Assembly: GCF_003576645.1 (NCBI RefSeq) | Contig: NC_044929.1 | Span: 3,864,545-3,928,544 of the forward strand | Reading direction: 5' to 3' | DNA: 64,000 nt | Source: Ipomoea triloba | Taxonomy: Eukaryota; Streptophyta; Magnoliopsida; Solanales; Convolvulaceae | Shown here: positions 9,936-22,280 of the stretch, piece after piece | How the letters are laid out: each line of letters begins with the position of its first letter | Numbering within the stretch: the stretch's first letter is position 1 | Program-made: the position numbers and the translations under genes | Notes under the pieces: model-generated | Told to the model about the DNA's origin: nothing | The model's input: the letters and a program-made list of their open reading frames with translations, nothing else | The model's database searches: none

Positions 9936-12736
9936 TTATGAACCTTCAGTAGAATCAATGGGGTTGCTCTTTGATTGTTCTGACAAGAAATTAGCCGGCA
10001 ATTTGGGGAATCTGACTGTTCTTGCAGCAGGTGATTCCGTTGTTGATGATGATGATGATCCTGCACCAGGCCATTCGGGATTCTTTTTCTGCAGGTTTCT
10101 TGCAATTTCAACACACGCCCGATCAACCATTCCCAGAAAATCACTGATGATCACGAACAGTTGAAGCGGCTGCCATGTTTTATTGTTTGAAGCTCCTACT
10201 TGGTAGTAATCTGTTGTCCTCTTCACAAGCTCCATCACTCTTATTTCTTGCTCCCTTGCTCCCTTTATCTCTCCTTCGGCACTGTCAAGAAAATCTGTCA
10301 TCTCTGTTGCAAATCCTCCTCGAGCAGCACCACATTGTGCCACGAGTTTCCTGATTTCAGATACTTGAGATGATAGCGTCAAACTTGTTTTAGAAAGGGC
10401 ATCGTAATCTATTGCAGCAGCCTTTTTCACATTGGAGAACTCGGAACTCAGGCCACCAACGATAGGTAATCCAAGAATAATGTATTCTTTCTCTTGGTCG
10501 TAATCTGAGCTTGCAATGCTGCTGATTTGGCTACCGCTTCTGCTTAAACTGTGGTTACGAGTGAGCACACAACGTCTCCCCTCTGCCCTGATTACTTCCT
10601 GGACAACGAAGTGGAGCAATGTCGTTTTTCCATCAATACTCTTCACATCCGAGAGCTTCCTGAGAGCGGTGAGGTTAAACGCTTGAGCATCTCCTCTCGA
10701 GGTCCCTGCATTCATTCTGTTCCCGGCTTTCAGAATGGCCTCGAGTAGTTTCATGAAGAGTCTTTGGCCTCTAAGCTCATTGCTAGCCAGTTCCAGGGTC
10801 TGTAAAGACTCATTGAGTTGGAGGATCTCCGGGCCATAGTTTGATCGGAAAAGCATGGCGTTGAAACGAGTGAAGGCGGATGGGATGGCTTTTAGGATGT
10901 AGAAGAGGAAGGATTCAGCGTCGGCTAGCCTTGTCGGGTCTCCTGCAAAGTTAAGGATGTCTGATTCTTCCTCTCTAGTTGGGGAAACTCTGCAGAGCTT
11001 CTCCAGAGTTTCTGCACTTAAGCCTTGCCCCTCATTGAGTGCATCCATAATCTCTCTCCTGGGAACTCCAAGAGACTTGAGCACAATTGCTATGTTCTGT
11101 GATTTCCTGGTGTCAAGAATGAAGATCTGAGGGCTTGGCCCTGCTGATATCTCCCCTTTTTGACCTGAGGAACTTCTGTCTCTTTGAGGTGATTTCCGGT
11201 TTACAGCAACAGATCCAAATAGGGCTTCCATAAGATCTCCATCAAACCTGAATTGCAAATCAAATAGGGTTAGAATCCATTCATATATTCATCAATTCAT
11301 TATGAGAGGAAAATGAAGAAAGCGTGAAGAATTCAAACATGTGCTCCGTCTCAACTAAAAGCCTAAGCTAATAGTTGGATTACACATATGCTTAATGGCT
11401 AGCTCTGATATCAAATTGAATCATGTCTAATATCAAATTGAATCATGTGCTTTAGCTCAAGTAAAAGTTCAAGCTGATAGTTAGATTACACATTTATGTT
11501 TATGTTTATATATTATATGAAGAATTAGAATTCTTACTTGAAGGAACCGCCTTCGATTTTCTTCCAAACCATGGAATGATCAGCATTAGCATTCACTTTA
11601 TCCCAATGCAGAGGCTTCAATTTCACCTGTTCCTTTCCGTTTCCTGAAGTGCCTTGTTCCGATGAGGGCTTATCAGCTGGGATTCCTTTAGGCGGTAGCG
11701 GTGGAGGCGGCTTTTGACTTTTAAATGGCGCTGGCGGTGGAGGCGGCGGAGCACTCTTCTTTTCAACCGCCAGAAGAGGCGGCGGCGGCGGTGGAGGCCG
11801 AGCAGCACTAGGAATCGCCTGAACAGACAATGGCGGAGCTACCGGTGGCGGCGGAGGAGGCGGAGGAGGCGGAGGCGGAGGTGGAGGTGGAGCACTTGAA
11901 ATTGCCTGAAGAGGCAATGGCGGCGGTGGAGGAGGAGGAGGAGATGGAGGCAAAGGCGGAGAACGCGATTCTCGTTGGATTAGAGAGTGTTGATTCTCCA
12001 TTGTAGCAGAATTAGGTGCGATATTATTCCAAGCAGGATCGTGAGAGGTTGAAGATTTGCCTCTAAGCAGAGGAATTTCATGAATCGGCGTTCCAACACT
12101 TTTCTTCTTACTACTCCCTCTCCTAATCATCCTTTTCTCTTCCACTTTTTCGCCATTATTGCTGAAAACCTGCCGTTTGAAGCTCTCCTTCGCATCTCCA
12201 CTCTCCAGTTTTCTCCAGTAAAGCACATCCAATCCTTCCTCATCAACAATCACTCCCTTCACCTTCCCTCCAAACCTCGAAAACTCGTCTCGATCACCTC
12301 CATCCCTACCTCCATTAGGGTAAGGATCAGCATAAGGATTAGTTACAGCAGTTCCACCGCCTCTCTCCTTCCTACTCCGCGAATACCTAACGAAAATTAC
12401 GAAGAAAATCCCCGATAGCACCAGTACACCTGCCGCGGTAGCTCCGATCGCAGTTCCGACCGCCTTCCTCGTCGACGATGGCTGCGGAGACAGCAATGGC
12501 GGTGGAGGAGGAGGAGGAGACGGCGGCAGTAACGGCGGCGGCGACGGCGGTTGAACGGGTGTAGTTGGAGTAGTTGGAATAGGCGGCGGCCGGAGCGGAG
12601 GCAGGGCGAAGGGGTAGAAAGTCTGGATGTTTTGCGGCTGAGAGAAACAGAGAGGAATTGCAGAGAGAATTATGATGAGAAAGGAGAGAAGAGAATGAGA
12701 ATGGAGATTCATTGATGGAGAGAATGTGGCAGCCAT
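9936..12736 (-). CDS. Class I formin, group Ie (FH4/FH8-like), two exons
   Basis: The model is complement(join(9936..11247,11538..12736)), 836 residues. Class I plant formins nucleate and cap actin filaments and sit in the plasma membrane, linking wall to cytoskeleton. Order: signal peptide (about 1-33, ending CFSQ), extracellular proline-rich stretch (about 45-88), one membrane segment ([20 protein letters not shown]), then [20 protein letters not shown] and WRKL, the GOE motif that marks group Ie. A proline-rich FH1 follows (about 250-365, with runs of up to 16 prolines), then FH2 from [10 protein letters not shown] (about 373) to about 790. FH2 hallmarks include [20 protein letters not shown] and LRKLSDVKS, and KRTTDYYQ near the end. 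The start MAATFSPS is preferred over Met9 because it gives a family-like N-terminus. The 290-base intron splits [16 protein letters not shown]1 is encoded by GC-rich triplet repeats prone to length change. Confidence 0.95.
11395..11480. repeat. Short LTR-boundary-like repeat in the formin intron
   Basis: Contains AGCTCTGATATCAAATTGAA twice in part. This resembles the reverse of an initiator tRNA-Met priming site (TTTGATATCAGAGC) next to an LTR end. A related phrase is at about 14752-14775 (GACTCTGATACCAAACTGAA). Only a fragment is present. Confidence 0.4.
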
Positions 12737-13074
12737 GGATGATGGAAGGTGTGAGAGTTAGAAGGTGAAGATGATGATGTTATGGGCATTGTTGGAATGG
12801 GTTTTGTTGTTTTGGTTTTGGACTTAGTTTTTTTTTTTAGGGGGGTTGGTTTGGTGTGTTGCTGACAGTTTCAGAGGAGAAATTGTTGATCGTTTCTGAA
12901 CTCTGACATTCTCTCTTATGCTCCACCCATGGCTTCCCACCTCAAATTACGAAAACACCCCCACACCAACGCCTTTCTAACAAATTCCTTTGACTTTGAC
13001 CCGAATTGTTTAGCAACTTCACCAAGTCAACCCCTTTGTTTTCAGTATTGGATTACAAAGTCTGTATCAAATAC
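12737..13074. other. Upstream region of the formin gene
   Basis: Contains the formin 5' leader and promoter on the minus strand. A purine or pyrimidine tract and TTTTTTTTAGGGGGG lie around 12827-12845. No clear TATA box was assigned. Confidence 0.4.
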
Positions 13075-14328
13075 TAAAGGGGGTTATTTTCATAGAATTT
13101 TAAAGACTTTTATGGACTTTAAAAGTTTGGAAGTATTCAATTCAAACTTTTAGAGAGTATTTAAAAGTCATGCGGTATTCGATCAAGATTTTTAAAGAGT
13201 TTTTTAAAAGTCATGTGGTATTCAATTAAAACTTTTAAAGAATCTTTAAAAGTCATGTGGTATTCAAAAAGTTATGAATTTGTAAGGACTTTTTAATTTT
13301 AGAACTTCTATAAACTTTTATATACTTTTCCTTCTCAAATATAAATAGTTGAAATCCAACCCCCAACTCCAAGATTTCAAAATTTTCTTTCTACCGGAAG
13401 GTTTTTTTTTTCTCTCTCTCTATTTAAACTCTATTTTTTTCTCCTTATTTAAAATTTTAAACTTTATAAACCTTATACCTAAATTCAATAAATTATTTTT
13501 TCTTCATTATCCTATATTTTCTACATACCTAAACTCTACCAATTTGTTCTCTCTCCTAAACTTTACAATCTTCCTCTAAAAATTCGAAATAATATTATTT
13601 TTATTTCATTGTTGCCTGTATATTTTGATTTTTTTTCTATGAACTTTTTATCCCTGACTTCTAAACCTTTTCTCCTAAATATATGAACAGAGTAAATTTT
13701 TTTTATCTATCACCGTCAACTTTTACTATATGTTTCATAATATTCATATCTTTATTCGTAATATATATATATATATATATATATATTTAACAACATGCTA
13801 TTACGAATAGTGAACTATTGTTCGCAATAGCAATTTGAGGCTACAAAAAGAAGCACCTTGTTGTTGTTAGCAGTCACATATTGTTATTGCAAATAATAGT
13901 TCTTTGCTTGATACCTAGCAGTATATCAAATGTAATTTATATATATATATATATTTTTTTTATTTTATGCAACTAGTAATTATATTTTTTTAAAATATTA
14001 ATTTCTCAAGAAAAAGTAATTATATTTTTAAATATTTTATTTGAACAATTCTATAACTATAAATTTTAGTGTTTAATATTGTTATGAATTGCTTATGAAA
14101 GTTTGTAAGAATGTATTCAATTTAGAATTTTAATGACTTTTGTAGACTTTTTAAAATAAAAAAGTTGATAAAAGTTTATTCAAATTTTTTATACAGACTT
14201 TTATAGAGTCTTACAAAGTTTTAAAAAGTTTTGAACGACGCTATGAAAGTCAATAAAAGTCTATTAAAATTCATCATTTTAAAAGTTTTTAAAAATCTAC
14301 AAAATTCATGATTAAATACACCCCTCTA
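13075..14328. mobile_element. ~1.25 kb non-autonomous TIR element with internal direct repeats
   Basis: The left end begins AAAGGGGGTTATTTTCATAG. The right end on the minus strand begins AGAGGGGTGTATTTAATCAT. Both are followed by AATTTT..AGACTTTT-like words, so the ends are inverted. The left third holds about three ~50 bp direct repeats around TTTAAAAGTCATGTGGTATT. The interior is AT-rich, has an (AT)n run near 13758-13787 and no transposase. The type is dispersed in many plant genomes. The superfamily was not determined. Confidence 0.6.
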
Positions 14329-14395
14329 AGAAACTATTGAGGGCCTTTTAGGGAGGAATATTTCAGTCACGAGAATTGAAAGATGCGTTTTATTT

Positions 14396-14655
14396 TGAAT
14401 TAATATCCGATTTAATTCCTCGACTATTAAGATTTCACTATTTTAATCTTCGATTCTAAGCTTGCTCAATTTCATTCCAGACTATACAATTGTTAACTAA
14501 AATGGTCATACTCAGGATTATTTTGGTTTGGACAAAGGACTATTTTAGGTAAAAATTACATAATTGAGAATGAAATTGAGTAAGTTTGGAAGTCTAGGAT
14601 CAAACTGATGAGATCCTAATAGTCGATGGACCAGATCAGGTATTAACTCTTTTGT
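14396..14655. mobile_element. Foldback MITE, copy A
   Basis: Left arm (about 14396-14500) and right arm (about 14555-14655) are inverted. Left: TTTAATTCCTCGACTATTAA, then GATTTCAC and GCTCAATTTCATTC. The reverse of the right end: GGTCCATCGACTATTAGGAT and ACTCAATTTCATTCTCAA. The outer termini (GAATTAATA, GAGTTAATA) resemble those of the element at 3178. A second member is at 19496-19764. Confidence 0.75.
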
Positions 14656-17002
14656 TTCAGCTAATAGTTGAATATATTATATTTTCAAGACACCCTTCAA
14701 TCCTTCATGTGTGTTACCTTATTAGTTTTTTAAGGGTACCATAATATATTGACTCTGATACCAAACTGAAAGATGCATTATATCTGAACTAAAAGTAAAT
14801 TGATTGTTAGATGCACATATATAACTAATATATTGGTTCTGTTTGGCACACCTAACCGAACGCTAAAAAATGTAGTAGTCCTATAATCACTTTTTAGTAC
14901 TATCAGCGGTAATGAGTAAAATGAAAATGCGTATGTATATTAATCAATATCCTACCTCATCAAAATTATATTAAATAATATGCACAACGTAACTATACAC
15001 CACATTGAAATATATTATTGGTAAAATCCGAAGTATGATGAAATTATAATTATATTTGTAATTAAGATTAGGGGTGCATTTGTCTATTCAATCCAGGTCA
15101 GAGTTTGGTGGTAGATAGTGTATGTTTGTCCAATTTGCCGGACACTATACCCCTGCAAATGTCAAAGAGTGTGGAAATGGTCTCTCTTTCTATAATTTAA
15201 TTGGCAACTAGCTAGTGTTGTACCTAAGTGGTTACTATATATAATCTAGATTTTGGGCATTATTTAATCATAATTAATTAATTAATTCATTACAAGCCGG
15301 ATATGATTCATATACGTTACAGGAAATGGACAAAGTCAGAAGGATCCACCAAATTTCCTTAAAAATTGTAATTCAATTAAATTTTATCATAATTCCTAAT
15401 TAATTGCATACCATTTCTTTCTGAGGAAGTCTAATGTTTACTCTATCTCTATCCACATAAGAACTTGTTGTTCTCAAATGGTTAAATCCCCAACACCAAG
15501 GGCCCCACATGTCTCGCCAACCCGACAAAGCATCTGAGAAGATGTAAATCAGCCCATTTACTTTAAGAGGGTGCTCCCACACTGTTGCTGGTGAAACTTA
15601 ATCCCGAATCATTATTTTCAAATTTTACTTATGTGACTGACTGAGCTGCCCACACGGGCCATACAAGAACTTGTATGATTATGGAAGAAGTAAAGAAATT
15701 TCCAGATAATTAAGTTTGTCTGACTTTGTTTAATTTGGATTGAATTGGCAACATAATAATTTTGCATTTGGTTGTTGTTTCCACACCCACACGTTCACTT
15801 TTGATGCAAGCAAACATAATCTAGAATGTTTTGGTACATTGCTAAATAAATTTTGATAACTGATAGTTGTATTAAATTTTTGGCTAATTTCGAATTAAAT
15901 TGTAGTTGAATTTTAAATGACAATGAGTTCACCTAATGCCTTTTAGTCCATTTGCAAGATTTGAACATGAGTTCTTGTTTAAGGTAAATAAAGTTTTTTC
16001 TTTGTGACTGTAACTAATTTGTTAATTAACAAGCAAGAATTATTAATTCAATCACTTTTGATCTACCGTCTTTTCAAATTAACTAAATTCAGTTTAAAAT
16101 CTGTAAAATAATTTCATATGAAGGATGAAGTTTGGTGAAAGTGAGAGTATTTTAGGCATATTAAATGGGATCTGGTCAATTTAAAAAAAAAAATCGAGAT
16201 AAAAAAAATGATCAAATTGATAGTCAATAGCGAAAAAAATCACTGCTATTATGAAAAGGAAATTAAAAAAATGGTATTATCTCAATTATTTTGAATAAAG
16301 CAATTAAACAACTTTAATTTGTATTAAGGTTAGAGAAATTACACTTTATTTTCAGAATTATACAAAATAATAATTTTTATTATTCAATTATATTATCGTC
16401 ACATTCTGTCCCTCGATTGTTTATATAGTAACTTTTTTTTTCTCTTTTGTTTCATTAATTGTGTGTAAAATGACAAAATATGTGAAATGACTAAAATACC
16501 CTCATTATTTTAGGGTTTTGAATTTTTCGGCGAATTTGGCCGGTAATTTCGCCGGAGTGACCAAAATTGATACAAATTGAAAAGTCATGGTATGCAATTA
16601 ACACTTTTGAAAGTCGTGGATGGAAATTAATAGGACCCCTATAGTCAATAGACCAAAATGGCAATTTGCTCTTAAAAAAAACTCAACTATAATAGAATTA
16701 ATTGACGAGAAAAAGACATTTTGCAGACAATTAGAGGATAAAAATGACAACGTAACAAATATAATTGATTTATGAAAAATGCTATTTCACTATAATTAAA
16801 GAATGAAAAATGTCCTTTTTCTTTAAGGTAATTATACTAATCCATCGGTGTGCTTGGGGATTAAGATTACCGTTTTGAAAGTTTTAAAAAAAAGGGGTAA
16901 CTATCATGATGTCATTACTAAATGTTGGTTTTATGCATGCGCCTTATTTGGCCATACGTTGAAAGGGTAAAACTTGTACTAGTATTATTGTTGTTGTGTG
17001 TA
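14656..17002. other. AT-rich intergenic sequence, no gene seen
   Basis: No coding region with a recognisable domain. The minus-strand frame at 15400-15582 has no domain. 16330-16665 repeats phrases such as CCAAAATTGATAC and ATAGACCAAAATGGCAATTT, typical of half-decayed foldback repeats, but I could not define ends. Confidence 0.5.
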
Positions 17003-17003
17003 A

Positions 17004-17039
<36 letters not shown>
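17003..17039. repeat. (AAT)n microsatellite
   Basis: About twelve uninterrupted AAT units. Confidence 0.95.
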
Positions 17040-17040
<1 letters not shown>

Positions 17041-18204
17041 GAAAATGACAAATATGAAACATTAATTTGTTGCATAATCTCAAATGATTAGACTTGGCAA
17101 TTAGTGGGTGGAAGTGAATGTTGTAATTATTATTTAATAATATTATTATTACTTTTTTATTTGTGGGTGGCAAAGAAGGACTAGGCAACACAGCAGGAAG
17201 TGGTTCACCTAAAATGATTAGACTTGGAATTTTTAACAAATACACTCTCTAAGGACGTACTACTTGCCATTGATGAAGTTGTTGAAAAGGAGACTTATTT
17301 TATATATTAATGTAAAATCATATTACCTGTGGCAAATTGATAATTTAGATGATATTTTGGGCTCTAAGGACATCCCCAACTGTAAATTTTGCTTGATTTT
17401 TTGAGAGTTTGTGACTGAGGAGGAAGAAATAGAAAGAGGAGAGAGAAGGAAAAAATGGTTGTAGGAGGAGCGGTTTTTTGTCTCAAAGGTGGATCCCACA
17501 AAATGAATATAAAAAAAAAAGTTATTGCTTGTGAGTATTAAAGTGGGCACGTGTACAACAGATGTTCAACACTCTCTGGTATGTTCTGGGAACTCTACTG
17601 CTTTATTCATAAACAACGTAAAAGTTCACACTATCACTCTCACCCGCAGTCAAAGTTTTATCTTCGAATCGTTATGAATAATCAAATGCTGCTCTTTTTC
17701 AAAATCAGTGCCCTCATCTAAAGCTTCCCTTACAGAAAAAGAAAAAATAGACGTGAATAGAGAAATATGTGTGCATGCATGTTTGCTTGAAAAGGGTCAC
17801 AAATCACTTTAAATTGGAGTGCAAAACTTGAATTTCTAGTTTTACCCTTCATTTTAACACTTATTTAACTCCAAAGCAAACAGAGGGCCGTTTTGGCTTA
17901 AAATTTAAAAGTCGGAGGACCACTTTGATGAAATTAAAAATCAAGGGACCAATTTGAGAAAAGACCATAGTCGGAAGACCATTTTAGGAATGAACTCTTA
18001 TAAATTATTTAATACTTTAATAATTAATACTAAAATATTAAATAGTAACATAAAAAAAAACATCTGGAGTTTGAACAATTTAGGGTTATTTCGCTCAAAA
18101 TGATGTCGTTTTGTGTAAAATAACTCATTTAAAAAAAAAAAAAGAACAATAGGCCTAGTCAGCGCCTAAACGGCCAAAGCGGCCTAGTTAGCCGCCTAGA
18201 CTAC
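17040..18204. other. Intergenic sequence, no gene seen
   Basis: Contains a block near 17360-17500 with AAGGACATCCCCAACTGTAA and a CT/GA-rich interior. It resembles parts of 39018-39293 and 41690-42022, each bearing GGATGCTCTTA at the right edge, so it is probably a fragment of a dispersed MITE. No gene is supported. Confidence 0.45.
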
Positions 18205-18385
18205 CAATTATGGTGATACGCTAGAGTAAACCCAATACGGTCTTGTGTGACCCTAGTTGATAAAAAACCATAACAAAGTAAATCAACCTAAGTTGTCCGT
18301 AGCAAACTGATTCAAAGTAAAAAAAAAAGGTCAATAGGTCGCTCTCGCTAAGAATCAAACTTGTATCCTTGTGGTTATCAAGTAT
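18205..18385 (+). repeat. Dispersed repeat, partial copy of the 7715 family
   Basis: Shares GTAAATCAACCTAAGTTG, GGTCAATAGG, and CTTGTGGTTATCAAG with 7715-7920, in the same order. Strongly diverged. Confidence 0.5.
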
Positions 18386-19051
18386 TTATTATTCTATTTA
18401 GTGTTGTCATTTTCCATCCATTTTTTGGTTTGTCATGAAAAATGAAAATGGTATGTTTGTATTGAAGGAGGGATCGGAGTTAGGTTGGAAATAGGTGGTT
18501 ACTGGTTAGAAAACACATTTTTCTAGTATCGGTCCTATCGATTCGTAACATAACATGACCAAATTGGAGAAATTTAAAAGTGACAATTAAGATTAGTTAA
18601 AAATATACGCAGTTCAAATTATCACCTTTTTATAGCATGTAAAACAGTTAATTCTAATTTTAGTTTCTAACTATGATGACAGTTTCACAATTAGTCACAC
18701 TTATTTCACATTAATTCTTGACTTCAATTTTTTTAGAGAAGAAAGGTCCATTTCCAAATTTGGTCAAAAGAAAAAAAAATTATTAATTTGATTTTAATAA
18801 TTCGAATTATTCTCTCTTCAACTCTTTCTCTCTCCCTCTCCCGACTAGACAAATTATATTGTGGATCATGGTTTACATTGTAAAGTAGACCAGTGATATA
18901 AATTCATTTTTAGTATATACTTCAATTTTATTTTTAGTGTAATATAATACATATTCATTTTTAAATAACATGCTAAAAATGAACCTATTTTAAATTGTAA
19001 TGAACTTACTAAAAATGAATATGTAATACAATAAAATGAACTTCAATATAC

Positions 19052-19055
<4 letters not shown>

Positions 19056-19127
<72 letters not shown>
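19056..19127. repeat. (AAAT)n(AT)n compound microsatellite
   Basis: About six AAAT units run into about 22 AT units. It sits between two inverted-looking phrases (GTGGATCATGGTTTACATTG at 18862 and TAGATCCTAGTCCATGATG at 19146), which may be the ends of a MITE grown by microsatellite expansion. Confidence 0.9.
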
Positions 19128-19129
<2 letters not shown>

Positions 19130-19495
19130 GATTCATATTGTAATGTAGATCCTAGTCCATGATGTAACGATGATTTCTAACTCTTTTATCTATATGTTGT
19201 TTAATAGTGTAAAAAGTTTCCTACCTACAATTTCTTTTTCTCTCTCTTTTGCTTGAGACCCAAATTATTGTTCTAGAAACTTAATTGCATTATTTCTTCA
19301 TCTATAAAGTCCACAAGACCACAACTACAAAATCACAAATTGATATGCATCATAGTCTTCTTTTTCGGTCATGCTTTCCCTTTAGATGATGAAATCTTGT
19401 TTGTAACATGTCAGCATCCATATGGTCAATGAATTCCTATTTTCTTTTTATGTTTCTATTTAATATTAAGATTGTTATGTTAATTTTTGCATTTA

Positions 19496-19764
19496 GTTAC
19501 TACTCGATTTGGTCCCTCGATTGGTAAGATTTCACCACTTTGATCATCTACTTCTAAATTTGTTCAATTTCATCCCCAACTATGTAAATTTTTTTTTTAT
19601 ATCTAAAGTAGTCTTTTGTCCAAACTAAAATAGTCCTGATTAGGACCATTTTGGTTAACCATTGCATAGTTGGGATGAAATTGAGCAAGTTTAATTTGAA
19701 AATCGATGACTAAAGCAGTGAAATCCTAATAGTCGAGAGACTAAATCAAGTATTAATTCTTTTC
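19496..19764. mobile_element. Foldback MITE, copy B
   Basis: Same family as 14396-14655. Left arm: TACTCGATTTGGTCCCTCGA, AAGATTTCACCACTTTGATC, TTCAATTTCATCCCCAACTA. The right arm is inverted: TAGTTGGGATGAAATTGAGC, GCAGTGAAATCCTAATAGTC, GAGAGACTAAATCAAGTATT. The loop is short, around AGTCCTGATTAGGACCATTT. Confidence 0.8.
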
Positions 19765-19849
19765 ACATTTGATGCTCAATTATTACTTTTTATTACTTTC
19801 TTTTGGATGATAAGAGAAACGCTACTTATTTTTCACATTTGATGCTACT

Positions 19850-20820
19850 ACTAGAAAATATGTACTCAGTAAACCTGGCTCTTATCACACTTAAGAGGTA
19901 AATCGCACTAGGAATACCATAGGTTGTCAATTGTGAACTCGACTAAAAAAATATTAATAAGAATTGAATTCGTGACATTTAAATATGAAAGTCATGCTAA
20001 ACTCACTCAACTACCCATTTCACAACACTTGGTGCATACTTTTTATTGTTTGAAAACATTTAATTTTTCTAACCAAATCTTTAGTAGGAAACATACAAAA
20101 TTCATCACATTTTCACTTTATAACCATACTTGCTTAAACACATCAACACTTCTACGAAAAAGTATAATACATTCTAATTATTTCATATATAAGATTTGAA
20201 TATTTGATTGAAAGAAAAAAAAAAAAAAACTTAACATGATAAAAAATAAATAAAAATTGTATATTAAATATTCAAATATAATAAAAATAATGTTTAAAGA
20301 GATAAATATGAAAATAATTTAATAGTTGTGGGGTGAGGAGATAACAATTCAAACTAAAAGAACATTCCATTATGAGATTAGTCTTAACAATAGGTCAAAA
20401 TACCGATTCTATCGCAGGCCGACCTAAAAATTGAAACACGGAAATTTTAATAATAGCAGTATGAAATTGTTGATTTTTTAAAAATAAATGTGCCAGTCAA
20501 ATATTGTTTGATTAAATAAATGTCAAACAAGAAAAAAAAAATGTAATGAATAAAAAATATACATAATAAAAAAATTATTATACTTTGTATTTGATGAAAT
20601 TATATTAGTCCTTTTATATCACTTTTAATATATAATAAACATAAGATAATTATTTGTATAGCGCACAACAAAAATGTTCAAATTGTCTCCTGAAATTCAG
20701 CGTAGTGGTTCATCATCTTATTTGAAGTCACGATTGAAAGAGTCAGTGTGAGAGTTCGATTCCCATTGAAAATATGAATCCATGTGCTCATGGTCAAATT
20801 ATGGTCTAACCGATTTACCT
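19850..20820. other. AT-rich intergenic sequence, no gene seen
   Basis: The frame at 19924-20199 is AT-rich and shows no domain. A phrase at about 20740-20765 (GTGTGAGAGTTCGATTCCCA) looks like a tRNA-type B box and may be a worn SINE. Confidence 0.45.
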
Positions 20821-20968
20821 CTGCATTGCTCTAAAGATAGCAACGCTTCCACTGATGCTCGAACCCACCTCACTGAAGCACAAAAACAGCAGCGCCTTTA
20901 TTGAGACTCGAGCCCACCCCCTTCCACATGGGGTGCAATCGGGTATCACTAGACCACAAGGTCATTGG
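20821..20968 (-). mobile_element. tRNA-derived SINE (family 1)
   Basis: On the minus strand the head reads CAATGACCTTGTGGTCTAGT, with A-box-like TGGTCTAGTGATACC, then CACCCCATGTGGAAGGGGG, then B-box-like GGGCTCGAGTCTC, then an imperfect second B-box-like GGTTCGAGCATC. Other members are at 42768-42930 (plus), 34845-34925 (minus, fragment), 36262-36315 (plus, 3' fragment with poly(A)) and 21478-21512 (minus, fragment). Confidence 0.8.
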
Positions 20969-21740
20969 CTAGTAATGATTTGATTGAAAGGTAAAAAATT
21001 AAAAATGGGAATGACATTTAATATTTCAAACAACCCCAATTGGCATAACTTTATGGTTGAACCATTATGGCTATGATAAAAATCAACCCCAATAAGTGTA
21101 CGTACTGTCAATGGTATTTGATGTAAGGGATTATTAATAAGATGTGACCCTTCAGACGTACCTAACTGCCTCAAAATTCAATGTCCATCCGCTCATCGTG
21201 CTATGCTATGAAAGATTATACTCTTATCTGCCAGAGATAAGTAAAATATGATTTTTAAATCTGAAAATTATAAGTTAATTTTGTGTTTATACATTTTCAG
21301 TTGAGTCATTGAATATTTTCTTAATACAATTTATGTATTTTCATTTATAGTTTGTGTGTTATTACACAATAATAAAGTTTATTTAATACACACTCTTAAA
21401 TAATGGTTGCAAATAAAGGGTGAAAGTAAATAACATTACTCACTTTTTATTTGAATGAATGATAAATTCAGGGAGTAACTTAGTGTCATTAGACCACAGG
21501 ATCTTTGGCTCGCGATTTCGATTTTGGTTCAATTTGCATAGTATATAATTTGCTTCAACTGAATTGTGATCATTTCTCCTTTGTACAAGGAAAATGAACT
21601 AAACTTAAAGGATATAATATCCATTTACACATATATTAAATGCATGCACACTACACATGTATGTATATATGTAAAGCTACCATAACATTAATGTCAACCA
21701 TCTATTAAATTTAAGAAGACTTTAAATTATGGTCAAATAA
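20969..21740. other. Intergenic, no gene seen
   Basis: AT-rich. The only recognised item is a short SINE family 1 head fragment at about 21478-21512 (GTGTCATTAGACCACAGGAT). Confidence 0.5.
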
Positions 21741-22280
21741 TTCCTTCTATCATGCCGCCACGGCCGTCCGCATAGCTCATAATAGGATCCCAAGCCTAAA
21801 GAATGATAATGGAGAGTGGATTTTGCAGGAGGAGCGGCTTCGGAACCACATTGATAGAGGCTTAATTATACACCTTTACCAGGCTACGCTAAACGACCCG
21901 ACCACAATCGACCTGACCCGGGACAGAACCGAGCATCCTAGTTGTTTGCTAATGCCCTTCCGAGCACCCAGTCAAGATGACCGAGAATACTACTGTAACT
22001 CTATAAGATCAGACTAGTCTCCCGTTCAACTGTACATACGTAAGGTTCACTTAACATATTGTCTAATCACGTCTCATCTCTCTTTTCGTTTATATCAAAA
22101 CACTCGGAACCACCTCTTTGATTGGCCATCCTGCATCCTCCACGTGTAGCTTATGCCTGATCCACGACATGTTTCTCAATCTCCGCCGAGTATTTATTAC
22201 TGAAAGAAGACTTTTTACTTCATCCAACTACTCGAGCAAATCTATGCAATTCGGTCAAAGAAAATATAAACCGACCCATA
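21741..22280. other. GC-richer block of unknown origin
   Basis: This block differs in composition from the surrounding AT-rich DNA (for example CCTGACCCGGGACAGAACCG). It has a 64-codon open frame at 21823-22017 with no recognisable domain. Composition and phrases resemble an old LTR fragment, but I see no matching partner LTR, priming site or coding domain. Left unclassified. Confidence 0.35.

Noticed and set aside
11714..11899. Arg/Trp-rich plus-strand frame
   Set aside because: It is the complement of the proline-rich FH1 coding sequence of the formin.
21823..22017. 64-codon plus-strand frame in a GC-richer block
   Set aside because: No recognisable domain, no splice-supported extension, and likely part of an old repeat.
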